From Nocardia sp. SYP-A9097 (GTDB taxonomy: Bacteria; Actinomycetota; Actinomycetes; Mycobacteriales; Mycobacteriaceae): DNA of 64,000 nucleotides. The notes beneath the pieces are model-generated. The model was given only the letters and a program-made list of their open reading frames with translations. It made no database searches and was not told the DNA's origin. Shown one piece after another: positions 45,357-54,328 of this stretch. The position numbers were made by a program, and so were the translations under genes. Every line of letters begins with the position of its first letter. Position 1 is the stretch's first letter. The DNA lies in contig NZ_WJIC01000001.1 in assembly GCF_009649815.1 (NCBI RefSeq), forward strand, positions 496,001 to 560,000, written 5' to 3'.

Positions 45357-46402
45357 TGTTCATTCCGATCCATGATGCGCACCTGCACGAGGGTCACGGT
45401 CAGCAGCACCAGGAACATGATGGTGGCGACCGTCGCGCCGTAGCCCGCCCGGAAGTTCCGGAAGGACTCCTCGTAGACCTGGAACACCATGGTGGTGGTG
45501 CCGGTGCCGAGCGGTCCGCCGCGCGTCATCACATTGATGATGTCGAAGACCTGCAGCGAATTCAGCAGCACGGTGATGGACAGGAAGAACGTGGTGGGCC
45601 GCAGCTGCGGCAGCAATACCCGGGTGAAGGTGGTCCAGCTGCTCGCGCCGTCGATCTCGGCGGCCTCCATCAGATCGGCCCGAGTGCCCTGCAGCGCAGC
45701 GAGATAGATGACGAAGGTGTAGCCGAGGTTCTTCCAGATGTAGGTCACCGTGATCATGAACAGCGCCCAGTGCGGGTTCTGATAGAAGTCGGGTGCCTTG
45801 TCGACGCCGAGTTTGTGCAGCACATCCTGCACCAGGCCGAAGCCCGGATCGAAGATGAACTGGAAGGCCACGCCGATGGCCGCGCCGGAGATGACGAATG
45901 GCGCGAAGATCGCGGAGCGGACCACATTGCGCCCGAACAGTTTCCGATCCAGCAGCAGGGCGAGGGCCAAACCCAGCACCATACTGCCCACAACCGCCGC
46001 GATGGTGAATACGACTGTGTTGCTTACGATTTGCCACGAGTCGTGGCGGCCCCACCACTCCCGGTAGTTCTCGACGCCGATGAAGGTGGCGGAGGTGTCC
46101 GAGATATTGAAGTCGAAGAACGACAGCCGAATATTGTCGATCAGCGGCCGGTACACAAAGACCGAGAGCAGCACCAGGTTTGGTGCGACGAGCACCACGA
46201 ACAGCGCATAGTCCTGCCAAGGTCTACCACGCCAACCACGTCCCGGAGGTTGCGGAAGTACTCGTTCGGGACTCGATCTCACCCGCGCAGCGTGACGGTT
46301 GCTTGCGACTAGCCGGTAACGACTGGATGCCGCCTGGTTGAATAGTCGGCGTGCTGGCGCAACCGAACGTTCACCGGACGCACCCGCTGGTGGCGCGGAC
46401 AT
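45353..46402 (-). CDS. ABC transporter permease (UgpA/MalF type)
   Basis: The 349 residues begin with an about 65-residue basic cytosolic extension and then six helices (YALFVVLVAPNLVLLSVFVYRPL first). The EAA motif is LMEAAEIDGASSWTTFTRVLLPQLRPTTFF. ATG 46402 is assumed, although homologues often start nearer the first helix, so the true start may be further in. It is the first gene of the importer cluster and presumably is transcribed from the 46403-46506 region. Confidence 0.92.
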   Translation of the reverse strand: MSAPPAGASGERSVAPARRLFNQAASSRYRLVASNRHAARVRSSPERVLPQPPGRGWRGRPWQDYALFVVLVAPNLVLLSVFVYRPLIDNIRLSFFDFNISDTSATFIGVENYREWWGRHDSWQIVSNTVVFTIAAVVGSMVLGLALALLLDRKLFGRNVVRSAIFAPFVISGAAIGVAFQFIFDPGFGLVQDVLHKLGVDKAPDFYQNPHWALFMITVTYIWKNLGYTFVIYLAALQGTRADLMEAAEIDGASSWTTFTRVLLPQLRPTTFFLSITVLLNSLQVFDIINVMTRGGPLGTGTTTMVFQVYEESFRNFRAGYGATVATIMFLVLLTVTLVQVRIMDRNEQ

Positions 46403-46506
46403 GCCGCGAATAGTACGGGCGGCCAGTCTCTTTCAAGACCGAATACCGAATCTCCAATTTCCAACAAAGTGAACGAGCCCGCGCGCTCATCCCTCCCCGG
46501 AACGCA

Positions 46507-46539
46507 CGTACGCCCCGCCCGTATCGGGCGGGGCGTACG
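46507..46539 (-). terminator. Hairpin terminator after the L,D-transpeptidase gene
   Basis: The 15-bp arms (left CGTACGCCCCGCCCG, right CGGGCGGGGCGTACG) are perfectly complementary around a TAT loop, 29 bases past the transpeptidase stop. On the plus strand the hairpin is followed by AAAATTCTTG. Confidence 0.8.
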
Positions 46540-46568
46540 AAAATTCTTGTCTGCCTGAGGCGGAACCG

Positions 46569-47465
46569 CTAGTTCCAGTCGCCCCAGCCGTCGCTGGTGC
46601 TGAGGGTGCCGCCGGCGGTGTTCTTCACAACCACCGGGTCACCCTTCTTCACATTGTCCATGTACCACTTGGCGTCTTCGGTCGAGACGTTCAAGCAACC
46701 GTGCGAGCTGTTCGACTTGCCCTGCTGCGCGACGCTCCACGGCGCGGCGTGCACGAAGATGCCGCTGTTGGACATGCGGGTGGCGTACTCGACCTCGAGC
46801 TTGTACCCCTCGGGCGCGGTGGTGGGCACGCCGTAGGTGGAGGAGTCCATGATCATCTTGCGATTGCGCTCGCTGACGATGTACGTGCCGTTCGGGGTCT
46901 CGTGCCCGGTCTTGCCCATGGAGGTGGGCATGGTCCGCACCACCTCACCATTGCGGGTGACCACGATCTCGTGGGTGGTGTCGTCGGCGGTGGCGACGAA
47001 CTCGTCGCCGATCTCGTAGGCGGACTTGGTGCCGCCCGCCTCGACGGTGACCTTGGAGCCGGACGGCCAGAACTCCTCGGGCCGCCAGCGCACCTGGCTG
47101 TCACCGCGCCAGTAGAAGTGGCCGTCCACCTTGTTGGTGGAGGTGATGCGAATGGACTTCTCGGCGGCGGCGTGATCGCCCACCGGCTCCTTGAAGTTGA
47201 TGATGATCGGCTGCGCCACACCCACCACGTCGCCGTCACCGGGGGTGACGTTCGGGGCGGTGAAGCTGGCAGGCGGCAGCGGCGAGTTCGCGCCCGCCGC
47301 GGTCGGCAGGTCGCCGGGCTTGGGCTGCGGCATGACGGCGGAGGGCACACTCGGCACTTCCGGGCCGCCCGGCCATAGCGGGGCTGCTGAGGCGGGCGCG
47401 GCCACCACGGCTCCGGTCGCCGCGATGACGGCGAGGGAAATCAGTCCATACCGGGTGATGCGCAC
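46569..47465 (-). CDS. L,D-transpeptidase (YkuD domain, Ig-like N-terminal domain)
   Basis: The 298 residues have a signal peptide (YGLISLAVIAATGAVVAAPASA), a Big-like domain (VVGVAQPIIINFKEPVGDHAAAEKSIRITSTNKVDGHFYWRGDSQVRW) and a C-terminal YkuD catalytic domain with SSHGCLNVS; Cys257 is the nucleophile and the upstream His is in FVHAAP. It makes 3-3 crosslinks in cell-wall peptidoglycan, as mycobacterial LdtA/LdtB do. There is no lipobox or obvious C-terminal anchor. GTG 47465 has GGAAGGA upstream. The 294-bp gap to the P450 gene shows no gene. Confidence 0.95.
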   Translation of the reverse strand: MRITRYGLISLAVIAATGAVVAAPASAAPLWPGGPEVPSVPSAVMPQPKPGDLPTAAGANSPLPPASFTAPNVTPGDGDVVGVAQPIIINFKEPVGDHAAAEKSIRITSTNKVDGHFYWRGDSQVRWRPEEFWPSGSKVTVEAGGTKSAYEIGDEFVATADDTTHEIVVTRNGEVVRTMPTSMGKTGHETPNGTYIVSERNRKMIMDSSTYGVPTTAPEGYKLEVEYATRMSNSGIFVHAAPWSVAQQGKSNSSHGCLNVSTEDAKWYMDNVKKGDPVVVKNTAGGTLSTSDGWGDWN

Positions 47466-47759
47466 AGCTAGGTGTCCTTCCGATCCTTGTTCATACGCAG
47501 ATCGCGGGCAGACTTCACCCGCGTTAGGCCCCAACCCCAGGTTCATTCCTACCCTGCGATCGCGGGCCTGCCAATCGGCTTGTGGGAGTTATGCATACGA
47601 CCCAGTAAGTGTGGTTCAGGTCACATATGCGTGAGATGCCGAATTGTCGGGTGTTATCGCCGTTCGCGTCGGCGATTCCCGAATCGGACCAGATGCTCCG
47701 TCTTAACCACTGTACGGGTGCTGTCAAACCTGGTTGTGAGGGAAGTCACTCGAGTCGCG

Positions 47760-49136
47760 TCAGGCTTCGAGGATATCGAAGGTGATGGCGGCATGCGGAC
47801 CGGTCGCAATATTGTGTGGCACCGTCCATGGCGTGCGCCCGCGCGCGAACCGCGGTGACAACCGTAAACGCACCGCGCCCAGCAGGGTGGCAAGCACGAT
47901 TCGCAACTCGTAGTCGGCAAGCGCCGCACCTATACAGCGCCGGTGCCCACCACCGAACGGCGCGAATTCGAATGGGCTGTACCGGCGTTCGAGAAACCGC
48001 TCGGGCCGGAAGCGGTGTGGCTCGGTCCACACTTCGGGGTCCGAGTGCAACAGGTGAACCGAGAGCCCCATGGTGTCCCCCGCCACCATGGGTGTACCGC
48101 GGAGCTCGAAATCACCGGTGAGCCTGCGCAATACGATCGGCACCGGCGGATGCAGCCGCAGCGTCTCCTGGCAGACCGCGTCCAGGTAGGGCAGTTCGGC
48201 GAGTTCGATGGGATCGAGATCCGTTCCGGCGGAGGCGAGTTCGTGTCGCAACCGGGCGAGCGCCGAAGGCTCGCGGTGCAGCCGGTACAGCGCCCACACC
48301 AGGACCGTCGCGGTGGTCTCGTGTCCCGCGACCAGCAGGGTGCGCAATTGTTCGCGCAGGTCGACATCGTTCATGGCGCTGCCGTCCGCGTATCTGGTCT
48401 CCAACAGCATGGCGAGCATGTCCGCGCCGTCATGACCGCCGCCGGTGCGCCGCCGGTCGATCTCGGTATCGATGAGCGCGTCCAGTCGATCTCGCGCCGC
48501 CGTGAATCGCTCCCAGCCCGACAAGCCGAACATATTGCGCCGCAAGGCCGGAACCAGGAACAGCGGACCGCCGAAGGAGGTGAGGAATTCCGTTGTGGCG
48601 GAGGTGTATTCGGCCAGCAGCCGGGGTTCCTCGATTCCGAACACCGCCGCCAGGATCACCCGTAATGTCATGGCGCGCGCCGCTTCTCGTGCGTCGACCC
48701 GGGTTCCGGGTCGCCAGGCCCGCCCGGTGCGGCCGCCATCGAGCTCGTCCCGCGCCGCATCGCGAATGATCTTGCCGTAGGCGCTGATTCGACTCCGGTG
48801 CAAGGCCGGAGCCATGACCGCGCGCTCCTTCCTGTGTCGCTCCCCGCGCGCGAGGATCAGCGAGGCCGGACCGACCATCGGCTCGATGGGATTCGGCAGC
48901 GGTGGTTCCAGTAATTCCACCGGCGCCCGGAATATCTCGCGTGCGCCCGCCGGTGTCCCGGTGAAGACCGCCGAGCCGAAGGCCGGGAAGCGCATGAGGA
49001 AGGGATCGCCGTCCCGTTCGCGCCGCCAGCCGAAGTAGCGCTCCAGGTCGGCTCCGGCGGCGAGCGCGTGCAGCGGTACCAGCCGGGGTTCGCGCAGTGG
49101 CGTCCCGGGGCCGTCCGATCGCGCCGCGGTACTCAT
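47760..49136 (-). CDS. Cytochrome P450
   Basis: The 458 residues have the I-helix AGHETTATVLVWALY, the K-helix ETLRLHPP (ExxR) and the heme loop FAPFGGGHRRCIGAAL, whose Cys401 ligates iron. The length and the GGHRRCIG pattern fit the CYP110/CYP138-like class common in Nocardia and mycobacteria, but the subfamily and substrate are not assigned. No ferredoxin or reductase gene is next to it. The start ATG 49136 is the first in frame. The 142 bp up to the divergent lipoprotein gene must hold both promoters. Confidence 0.94.
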   Translation of the reverse strand: MSTAARSDGPGTPLREPRLVPLHALAAGADLERYFGWRRERDGDPFLMRFPAFGSAVFTGTPAGAREIFRAPVELLEPPLPNPIEPMVGPASLILARGERHRKERAVMAPALHRSRISAYGKIIRDAARDELDGGRTGRAWRPGTRVDAREAARAMTLRVILAAVFGIEEPRLLAEYTSATTEFLTSFGGPLFLVPALRRNMFGLSGWERFTAARDRLDALIDTEIDRRRTGGGHDGADMLAMLLETRYADGSAMNDVDLREQLRTLLVAGHETTATVLVWALYRLHREPSALARLRHELASAGTDLDPIELAELPYLDAVCQETLRLHPPVPIVLRRLTGDFELRGTPMVAGDTMGLSVHLLHSDPEVWTEPHRFRPERFLERRYSPFEFAPFGGGHRRCIGAALADYELRIVLATLLGAVRLRLSPRFARGRTPWTVPHNIATGPHAAITFDILEA

Positions 49137-49278
49137 GCCTTCCTATACGTGTTCACTACCGCCTCCGGTTCGAGCTCGGGTTGGTGAGTGGCCCCATGAG
49201 TCGACTGTTGTCGTATATGTCGTGTATGCATGGGCATTGAACTCAAAGCTTGATGTTTCTCAAATTTAGGATAGTTGC

Positions 49279-49914
49279 GTGTTGCGTCAGCAGATCTCCG
49301 CCCGGATTGCCGCCCCGGCCGTCTCCGCCGCCGCCCTGCTGCTCGCGGGCTGTGGCTCCACCATCTCCGGTAACCCGGTGGCCGCCCCGCCCGGCCTGGA
49401 CTCCGCGGTCTCCACCACGAGTGCCAAGCCCTCGGGTAAGCCGAGCCCCGGTCGCCCGACAACGACCACCACTCCCGCCGACAAGGGTGGCGATACCGAC
49501 TTCCAGGCCAGCATCGGCGATTGCGTGAAGCTCGGCGGCACCACCGACAACGCCAGCATCCACAAGGCCACCTGCGGGAGCAAGGACTCCAATTACAAGG
49601 TAGTCGCCAAGGCGCGCACCAACTCCCAGTGCCCCACCGATGTGGATCAGGCCTACTACGAGACCATGGCGGGCATCGAGACCGGCGCCATCTGCCTCGA
49701 TATCGACTGGGTCGTCAACGATTGCCTGGATCTGGGGACCAAGGGCAGCGGCAGCGATCCCAAGCGCATCGACTGCTCCACCCGCGGCGCGGCCAATGGC
49801 GTGAAGGTGCTCGCGATCATGAAGAACAGCACCAGCGTCGACGAGTGCGCCGACGGCGACTCGGGCTATGTCTACGACGAGCGCAAGATCGTCATCTGCG
49901 TCAATACGCTGTAG
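49279..49914 (+). CDS. Small secreted lipoprotein, LppU-like
   Basis: The 211 residues have a signal peptide ending in lipobox LLAGC (Cys25), then a Ser/Thr/Pro-rich linker (about 40-72) and a Cys-rich C-terminal domain (IGDCVKLGG, ATCGSKDSNYKVVAKA, NSQCPTDVDQAYYE, AICLDIDWVVNDCLDLG, DECADGDSGYVYDERKIVICV). That pattern of paired cysteines resembles the LppU/septum-formation-like lipoproteins of mycobacteria. Role unknown. GTG 49279 is chosen. It converges on the protease gene across a strong terminator. Confidence 0.75.
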   Translation: MLRQQISARIAAPAVSAAALLLAGCGSTISGNPVAAPPGLDSAVSTTSAKPSGKPSPGRPTTTTTPADKGGDTDFQASIGDCVKLGGTTDNASIHKATCGSKDSNYKVVAKARTNSQCPTDVDQAYYETMAGIETGAICLDIDWVVNDCLDLGTKGSGSDPKRIDCSTRGAANGVKVLAIMKNSTSVDECADGDSGYVYDERKIVICVNTL

Positions 49915-49943
49915 CGCAGGGCGATTCGGCGCGGGGTAATACA

Positions 49944-49980
49944 GAGCGGGGCGGTGATCCATCGGATCACCGCCCCGCTC
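49944..49980. terminator. Bidirectional terminator between the lipoprotein and protease genes
   Basis: The 17-bp arms (GAGCGGGGCGGTGATCC and its exact complement) surround a three-base ATC loop, 29 bases after the lipoprotein stop and 14 bases from the protease stop. On the plus strand GATACTTTTGG follows. Confidence 0.9.
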
Positions 49981-49994
49981 GATACTTTTGGTGC

Positions 49995-50660
49995 TCAGAT
50001 CGGGTAGTACCCCGCACCGGTTCCGCCGCGCGCGTTCAGGTCCGCCATGATCGAGGACATATTCGTCCCGACCTCGGGCCCGAAGCAGGCGATGGCCAGG
50101 TACGCGTTGACCATGCCGACCAGCGTGGTGCCGACGACGACGGGAGCGCCGGAATCGCCCTCCACCACGCACATCTGGCTCCAGGTCTCGATATTGCTGG
50201 AGAACACGTCACCCCAGGAGAGTCCGCAGGTATTGCCGGTGGTGCGGCCTTCCTTGCAGACGATCATCGGGAAGTTCGGCGGTCCGCCGAGCCCGGTGAT
50301 GGTGACATTGCCGATCCGGTTGACCGGTATGACACGGTCGCCGTAGAACTCGATGACCGCGTAGTCCAGATCGTGGTTCGAGTAGACGAACTTGCCGATC
50401 TGTCCTGCGCCCCTGTCCTTCTCGGCCCAGACCTTCGCACCGGGGTCGCCGCAGTGTCCCGCGGTGAGGCCGACCAGTCGCCCGGCACTGTCGTGTCCGA
50501 TGGTGGTGACGGTGCACTCGAACATGTCGTCGATGATGATGCCGGAGCCACCACCGATGACTGCCGGTGCGGGGTCGGCATTCGCGGCCCCGGCGCCGAG
50601 CAGCGCGGTGCTCAGGGCTACAGCGAAGGCGCCGGCCACACCGGCGAGTTTCCTGAACAT
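49995..50660 (-). CDS. Secreted chymotrypsin-like serine protease (S1 family)
   Basis: The 221 residues begin with a signal peptide (LAGVAGAFAVALSTALLGAGAANA). The catalytic triad is readable: His in LVGLTAGHCG, Asp in HDLDYAVIEF and Ser in EGDSGAPVV. Four cysteines could make two disulfides. ATG 50660 follows GGAGGGA. It resembles the short streptogrisin-like proteases of actinobacteria but has no propeptide domain of useful size, so activation may differ. Confidence 0.92.
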   Translation of the reverse strand: MFRKLAGVAGAFAVALSTALLGAGAANADPAPAVIGGGSGIIIDDMFECTVTTIGHDSAGRLVGLTAGHCGDPGAKVWAEKDRGAGQIGKFVYSNHDLDYAVIEFYGDRVIPVNRIGNVTITGLGGPPNFPMIVCKEGRTTGNTCGLSWGDVFSSNIETWSQMCVVEGDSGAPVVVGTTLVGMVNAYLAIACFGPEVGTNMSSIMADLNARGGTGAGYYPI

Positions 50661-50896
50661 GTCCCTCCAGATGTCGGAAGCCGCTCGAATCAAGCTGCGG
50701 AACTCATCCTGTCAGTATTCGCGCCCGGAGGCTGCTTGTACTGCCACATGTTGCCGAGCCGTGTCCTGCTCGTCTTCGGGCGCGATACCGAGTTGGATGC
50801 GAGTTATGGGCTTAATGCATAACTCACTTCGATTTCCGATAAATTCTCTCCGATTAATTCTTACCTGTTAGGGCGTCACTTCTAATGAAATGACTT

Positions 50897-50927
50897 CAAC
50901 TTAAGTTGGAAAGTAGAACAAGTTCTA
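50897..50927. promoter_or_regulatory. Two palindromes upstream of the Mce operon, one matching the KstR pattern
   Basis: TAGAACAAGTTCTA (50914-50927) fits TNNAACNNGTTNNA, the KstR operator pattern from mycobacteria, at every fixed position and is symmetric except at its centre. CAACTTAAGTTG (50897-50908), a perfect 12-bp palindrome, lies five bases away. The whole gap 50661-51114 is unusually AT-rich around 50815-50930 and contains no gene. The operon's first start is 188 bp downstream. Confidence 0.6.
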
Positions 50928-51114
50928 GATGTCTGCCTGGTTCTTCAGCTCGAAAACCTGCCTTGATCTGCCTGTTCACCCCCGTTCATAGAACGTGATC
51001 CGCCTCTATGACCGGAACCACAACGACTGGTGTGTTTTTTCTAACTCCGTAGTAAGGTGCGTCAAGCAAACAGTCGCCGGGAGCGGGTAAACCCGGCGTC
51101 GAGAGGGGTAGTCA

Positions 51115-51984
51115 GTGCAGTTGACCAAAAGTCTGGGTGGGCAGGGGGGCCCGACGGAGTCACGGATGAACGCAGCCGTGGACTGGGCCAAGGGGTACTG
51201 GCGAGATCATCCCAAGCGGTCGCTCGAGACCGGCGGCCGGATGATGGCCATGGGCGTGTCGGCGGTCGCCGAACTGTTCATCGCGATCTTCCGCAAGCGC
51301 TTCCCCTTCGCGGAGTTCGTCCGGCAGTGCGCGTTCATGGCGAATGTCGCCGCGGCGCCCACCCTGCTGGTGGCCATCCCCATCGGTGTCATCGTCTCCA
51401 TTCAGGTCGGCTCGGTCGCCGGACAGGTCGGCGCGACCTCGTTCATCGGCGCCGCCAACGGCCTCGGCATCATTCAGCAGGGCGCGCCACTGGTCACCTC
51501 GCTGATGATCGCGGGCGCGGTCGGCTCCGCCATCACCGCCGATCTCGGCTCGCGCACCATCCGCGAGGAGATCGACGCCATGCGGGTGATGGGCGTTGAC
51601 CCCATGCGCCGCCTGGTCGCCCCCCGGCTCGGCGCGGCCATGCTGGTCTCCGTATTACTGTGCGGCTTCGTGGTTTTCGTCGGCTTCCTGACCGGCTACG
51701 TCTTCAATATCTTCGCGCAGGGCGGTACCCCCGGCTCCTACGTAGGAACTTTCGCTTCGTTCGCCATCACCACCGATCTGTTCGTGGCGCTGCTGAAGTC
51801 ACTCATCTTCGGTCTGCTCGCGGCGATCATCGCCTGCGATTCCGGGCTGAATGCCCGCGGCGGCCCGGGCGGTGTCGCCAACTCGGTGAATACCGCGGTG
51901 GTCATGTCCGCGGTGATGCTCTTCGGTGTGAACCTGATTCTCACTCAGGTCTACAACTCCCTGTTCCCACCACAGATGGTCTGA
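51115..51984 (+). CDS. yrbEA: Mce operon permease, YrbE/MlaE family, subunit A
   Basis: The 289-residue inner-membrane permease of the Mce lipid importer has the MlaE-family features VAAAPTLLVAIPIGVIVSIQVGS, ADLGSRTIREEIDAMRVMGVDPMRRLVAPRLGA (the EExDA-type cytosolic coupling motif) and several helices to the C-terminus. GTG 51115 has GAGAGGGG upstream. It is the first gene of a nine-gene operon and lies four bases before yrbEB. Mce systems move sterols, fatty acids or other lipids using the MceG ATPase encoded elsewhere. Confidence 0.95.
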   Translation: MQLTKSLGGQGGPTESRMNAAVDWAKGYWRDHPKRSLETGGRMMAMGVSAVAELFIAIFRKRFPFAEFVRQCAFMANVAAAPTLLVAIPIGVIVSIQVGSVAGQVGATSFIGAANGLGIIQQGAPLVTSLMIAGAVGSAITADLGSRTIREEIDAMRVMGVDPMRRLVAPRLGAAMLVSVLLCGFVVFVGFLTGYVFNIFAQGGTPGSYVGTFASFAITTDLFVALLKSLIFGLLAAIIACDSGLNARGGPGGVANSVNTAVVMSAVMLFGVNLILTQVYNSLFPPQMV

Positions 51985-51988
51985 AGTC

Positions 51989-52852
51989 GTGTCAGCAACG
52001 TATGTTCCGCCGCTGCTGCGGCCGCTCCAGCGAATCAAGGGTGTGGCTTCCTCGCCGCGTGACTTCGTCGCGCGCATCGGCCACCAGGTCTTCTTCTTCC
52101 TGCGCTCGCTCGGTTCCATGCCGATGGCGTTCAAGCACTACCCCAAAGAGGTGTGGCGGCTGCTGTCCGACGTCACCTGGGGCAACGGCAATCTCATTGT
52201 CGGTGGCGGGACCATCGGCGTGGTACTCATCCTGTCCGCGTTCGGCGGTATGACCGTTGCCATTCAGGGCTACACCTCGCTGAACCTGTTGGGGCTCAGC
52301 CCATTGACGGGTGCGATCTCCGCCTTCGCGACCACTCGCGAGCTCGGGCCGATGCTGGCAACACTGGCTTTCGCGGCGCAGGCGGGTTGCCGCTTCACCG
52401 CGCAGCTCGGCGCCATGCGCATCTCCGAGGAGATCGACGCACTGGAATCGGTTGCCATCCGGCCACTTCCGTACCTGGTGAGTACCCGCATGATCGCGGC
52501 CATGGTCGCCATCGTGCCGCTGTACTGCCTGGCCCTGCCGTTCGCGTACATCTCCTGCGCGCTCACCGTGCAGTTGATCGGCGGCACCGCGTCGGGGACA
52601 TTCCAGCACTACTTCTATCAGTTCCTGATACCGCACGATGTGCTGTACTCACTGCTGAAGGCGATCATCTTCGTCGCGATCACCACGTTCATCCAGTGCT
52701 ACTACGGGTTTTTCGCCTCCGGCGGCCCGGAGGGCGTGGGTGTGGCGGCCGGTCGGGCGATCAAGTACTGCATTATCGCCGTGGTTTTCGCGGACCTGTT
52801 CATCACCTTGGCCATCTGGGGTGTCAACCCCGGCATCCGGATCTCGGGATAG
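51989..52852 (+). CDS. yrbEB: Mce operon permease, YrbE/MlaE family, subunit B
   Basis: The 287-residue partner of the previous permease. The coupling block AFATTRELGPMLATLAFAAQAGCRFTAQLGAMRISEEIDALESVAIRPLPYLVSTRM is the same family motif, in a second copy distinct enough to form a heterodimer. Several transmembrane segments follow. The GTG start is four bases after the yrbEA stop. mceA begins 12 bases downstream. Confidence 0.95.
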   Translation: MSATYVPPLLRPLQRIKGVASSPRDFVARIGHQVFFFLRSLGSMPMAFKHYPKEVWRLLSDVTWGNGNLIVGGGTIGVVLILSAFGGMTVAIQGYTSLNLLGLSPLTGAISAFATTRELGPMLATLAFAAQAGCRFTAQLGAMRISEEIDALESVAIRPLPYLVSTRMIAAMVAIVPLYCLALPFAYISCALTVQLIGGTASGTFQHYFYQFLIPHDVLYSLLKAIIFVAITTFIQCYYGFFASGGPEGVGVAAGRAIKYCIIAVVFADLFITLAIWGVNPGIRISG

Positions 52853-52864
52853 GGGGCGCACAGC

Positions 52865-54328
52865 ATGATCATCGATCCGAGCGGGCGCGGCCCGACCATG
52901 CGCCAACTGCTCATCGCGGGTGTCGCCGGGCTCTGTGTCTTCGCGCTCATCCTGGGTTTCCTGATGGCGCGGTACAAGGGCTATTTCATCGAAAAGGTCA
53001 ATGTCACCGCGAATCTCACCACCACCGGTGACGGGCTGCCCGATAACGCCGATGTGAAGTTCCGCGGCGTGCTGGTCGGCGCGGTCAAGGATGTGTCGGT
53101 CGCCGCCAAAGGTGAACTGCAGCAGGTACATATCGAGATGAAGCCGGAGTACACCGACGGCATCCCCGCGAATGTCACTGCCCGCGTGGTGCCCTCGAAC
53201 CTGTTCGCCGTCACCTCGGTGGAGCTGGTCTACAACGGCACCGATGTCGCGCACCTGCAAGAGGGTTCGCAGATTTCCGAGGATCGCTCCAAAGGCACCA
53301 TCGCACTGCAGGACACGCTCACCACGGTCCGCAATATCCTCGGCAAGATCGACCCGATCCAGTTCGGCCGAGTACTGGGGACGCTGTCGTACGCGCTCGA
53401 CGGTTCCGGTCGGATGCCCGGTTCGAGCATCGAGCGAGTGGATCGCTGGTTGCAGTCGGTGGACGATTCGATCCCGGATCTCGGGGTCATGCTGGGCGAC
53501 TTCTCCAACTCCTTCCGTGCGCTGAATCAGTCCGCGCCGGAGTTGATGGGCGTGCTCAGCGAATCGGTGAAGACCGCGCAGACCATTGCCGATCGCCGCA
53601 CCGAACTCACCTCGCTGATCTCCGGCACCGCGGTCACCGTGGACAAGGTCAATGCCCTGTTCGCCCGCAATCCCAATGTGGGCAAGGACGTTACGACCGG
53701 CACCAGCGCCATGTTCGGCGCGATTTCGGATGATCCGAATGCCATTCCGCTGGCCATCGCCAACCTGAACGCCTCGGTGCGCAAGCTGGCCGGCACCTTC
53801 CACTGGGGCCCGCAGCACCAGATGATCTGGAATATGGGCCTGACCTTCACGCCCTACAAGCCGTACACCCGGGACGACTGCCCGCGCTACGGCGAACTGG
53901 CCGCGCCGAGTTGCGCCACCGCGCCGCTCATCTCCGATCCCGGCACGCTGCCGGAGTCGATGCGGCCCAAGGCACTCGACGCCGCCGCCGGACTGCCGAA
54001 ACTGCCGCCGCCCGCGGGCTTCCCGCTGATTCCGGGCCTGACCGTCGTGGAGCCGACGCCTTCGGACAGCACCACCCCGGCCAATCCCTTCGCTGGCACC
54101 CCGCTGCAGGGACTCTTCCCGAATCCGGCACCGGTGACCCCGGGCAATCCGCCCGCCGCCCCGGCCGCACAGCAGACGCTGCCCTCGGGTGGGACGATCT
54201 CCTACCCCGGTGACTCCGCCATTACCGCGCTGCTGGGCCGCCGCCCGACGGCCGCCGAATACCTGCTGCTGAGCCCGATTCTGAGGGATGGAACCTTGCA
54301 AGTGACCGAAAGCGGGGCCGGTCGATGA
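52865..54328 (+). CDS. mceA: Mce family protein MceA
   Basis: The 487 residues have one N-terminal transmembrane helix (LLIAGVAGLCVFALILGFL) then the MCE domain (VNVTANLTTTGDGLPDNADVKFRGVLVGAVKDVSV), helical repeats (about 140-270), and a long Pro-rich C-terminal tail (about 375-450) that may span the cell wall. It is the first of six MCE-domain proteins that assemble a tunnel between membranes. The stop overlaps mceB by four bases. The C-terminal tail is larger than in typical MceA. Confidence 0.94.
   Translation: MIIDPSGRGPTMRQLLIAGVAGLCVFALILGFLMARYKGYFIEKVNVTANLTTTGDGLPDNADVKFRGVLVGAVKDVSVAAKGELQQVHIEMKPEYTDGIPANVTARVVPSNLFAVTSVELVYNGTDVAHLQEGSQISEDRSKGTIALQDTLTTVRNILGKIDPIQFGRVLGTLSYALDGSGRMPGSSIERVDRWLQSVDDSIPDLGVMLGDFSNSFRALNQSAPELMGVLSESVKTAQTIADRRTELTSLISGTAVTVDKVNALFARNPNVGKDVTTGTSAMFGAISDDPNAIPLAIANLNASVRKLAGTFHWGPQHQMIWNMGLTFTPYKPYTRDDCPRYGELAAPSCATAPLISDPGTLPESMRPKALDAAAGLPKLPPPAGFPLIPGLTVVEPTPSDSTTPANPFAGTPLQGLFPNPAPVTPGNPPAAPAAQQTLPSGGTISYPGDSAITALLGRRPTAAEYLLLSPILRDGTLQVTESGAGR

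Noticed and set aside
50914..50927. LexA/SOS box reading of the TAGAAC palindrome
   Set aside because: The actinobacterial SOS box needs four bases between GAAC and GTTC; here there are two.
52649..54301. 550-codon minus-strand frame opposite mceA
   Set aside because: Antisense to a well-supported MCE gene, Arg/Gly/His-rich, no domain.
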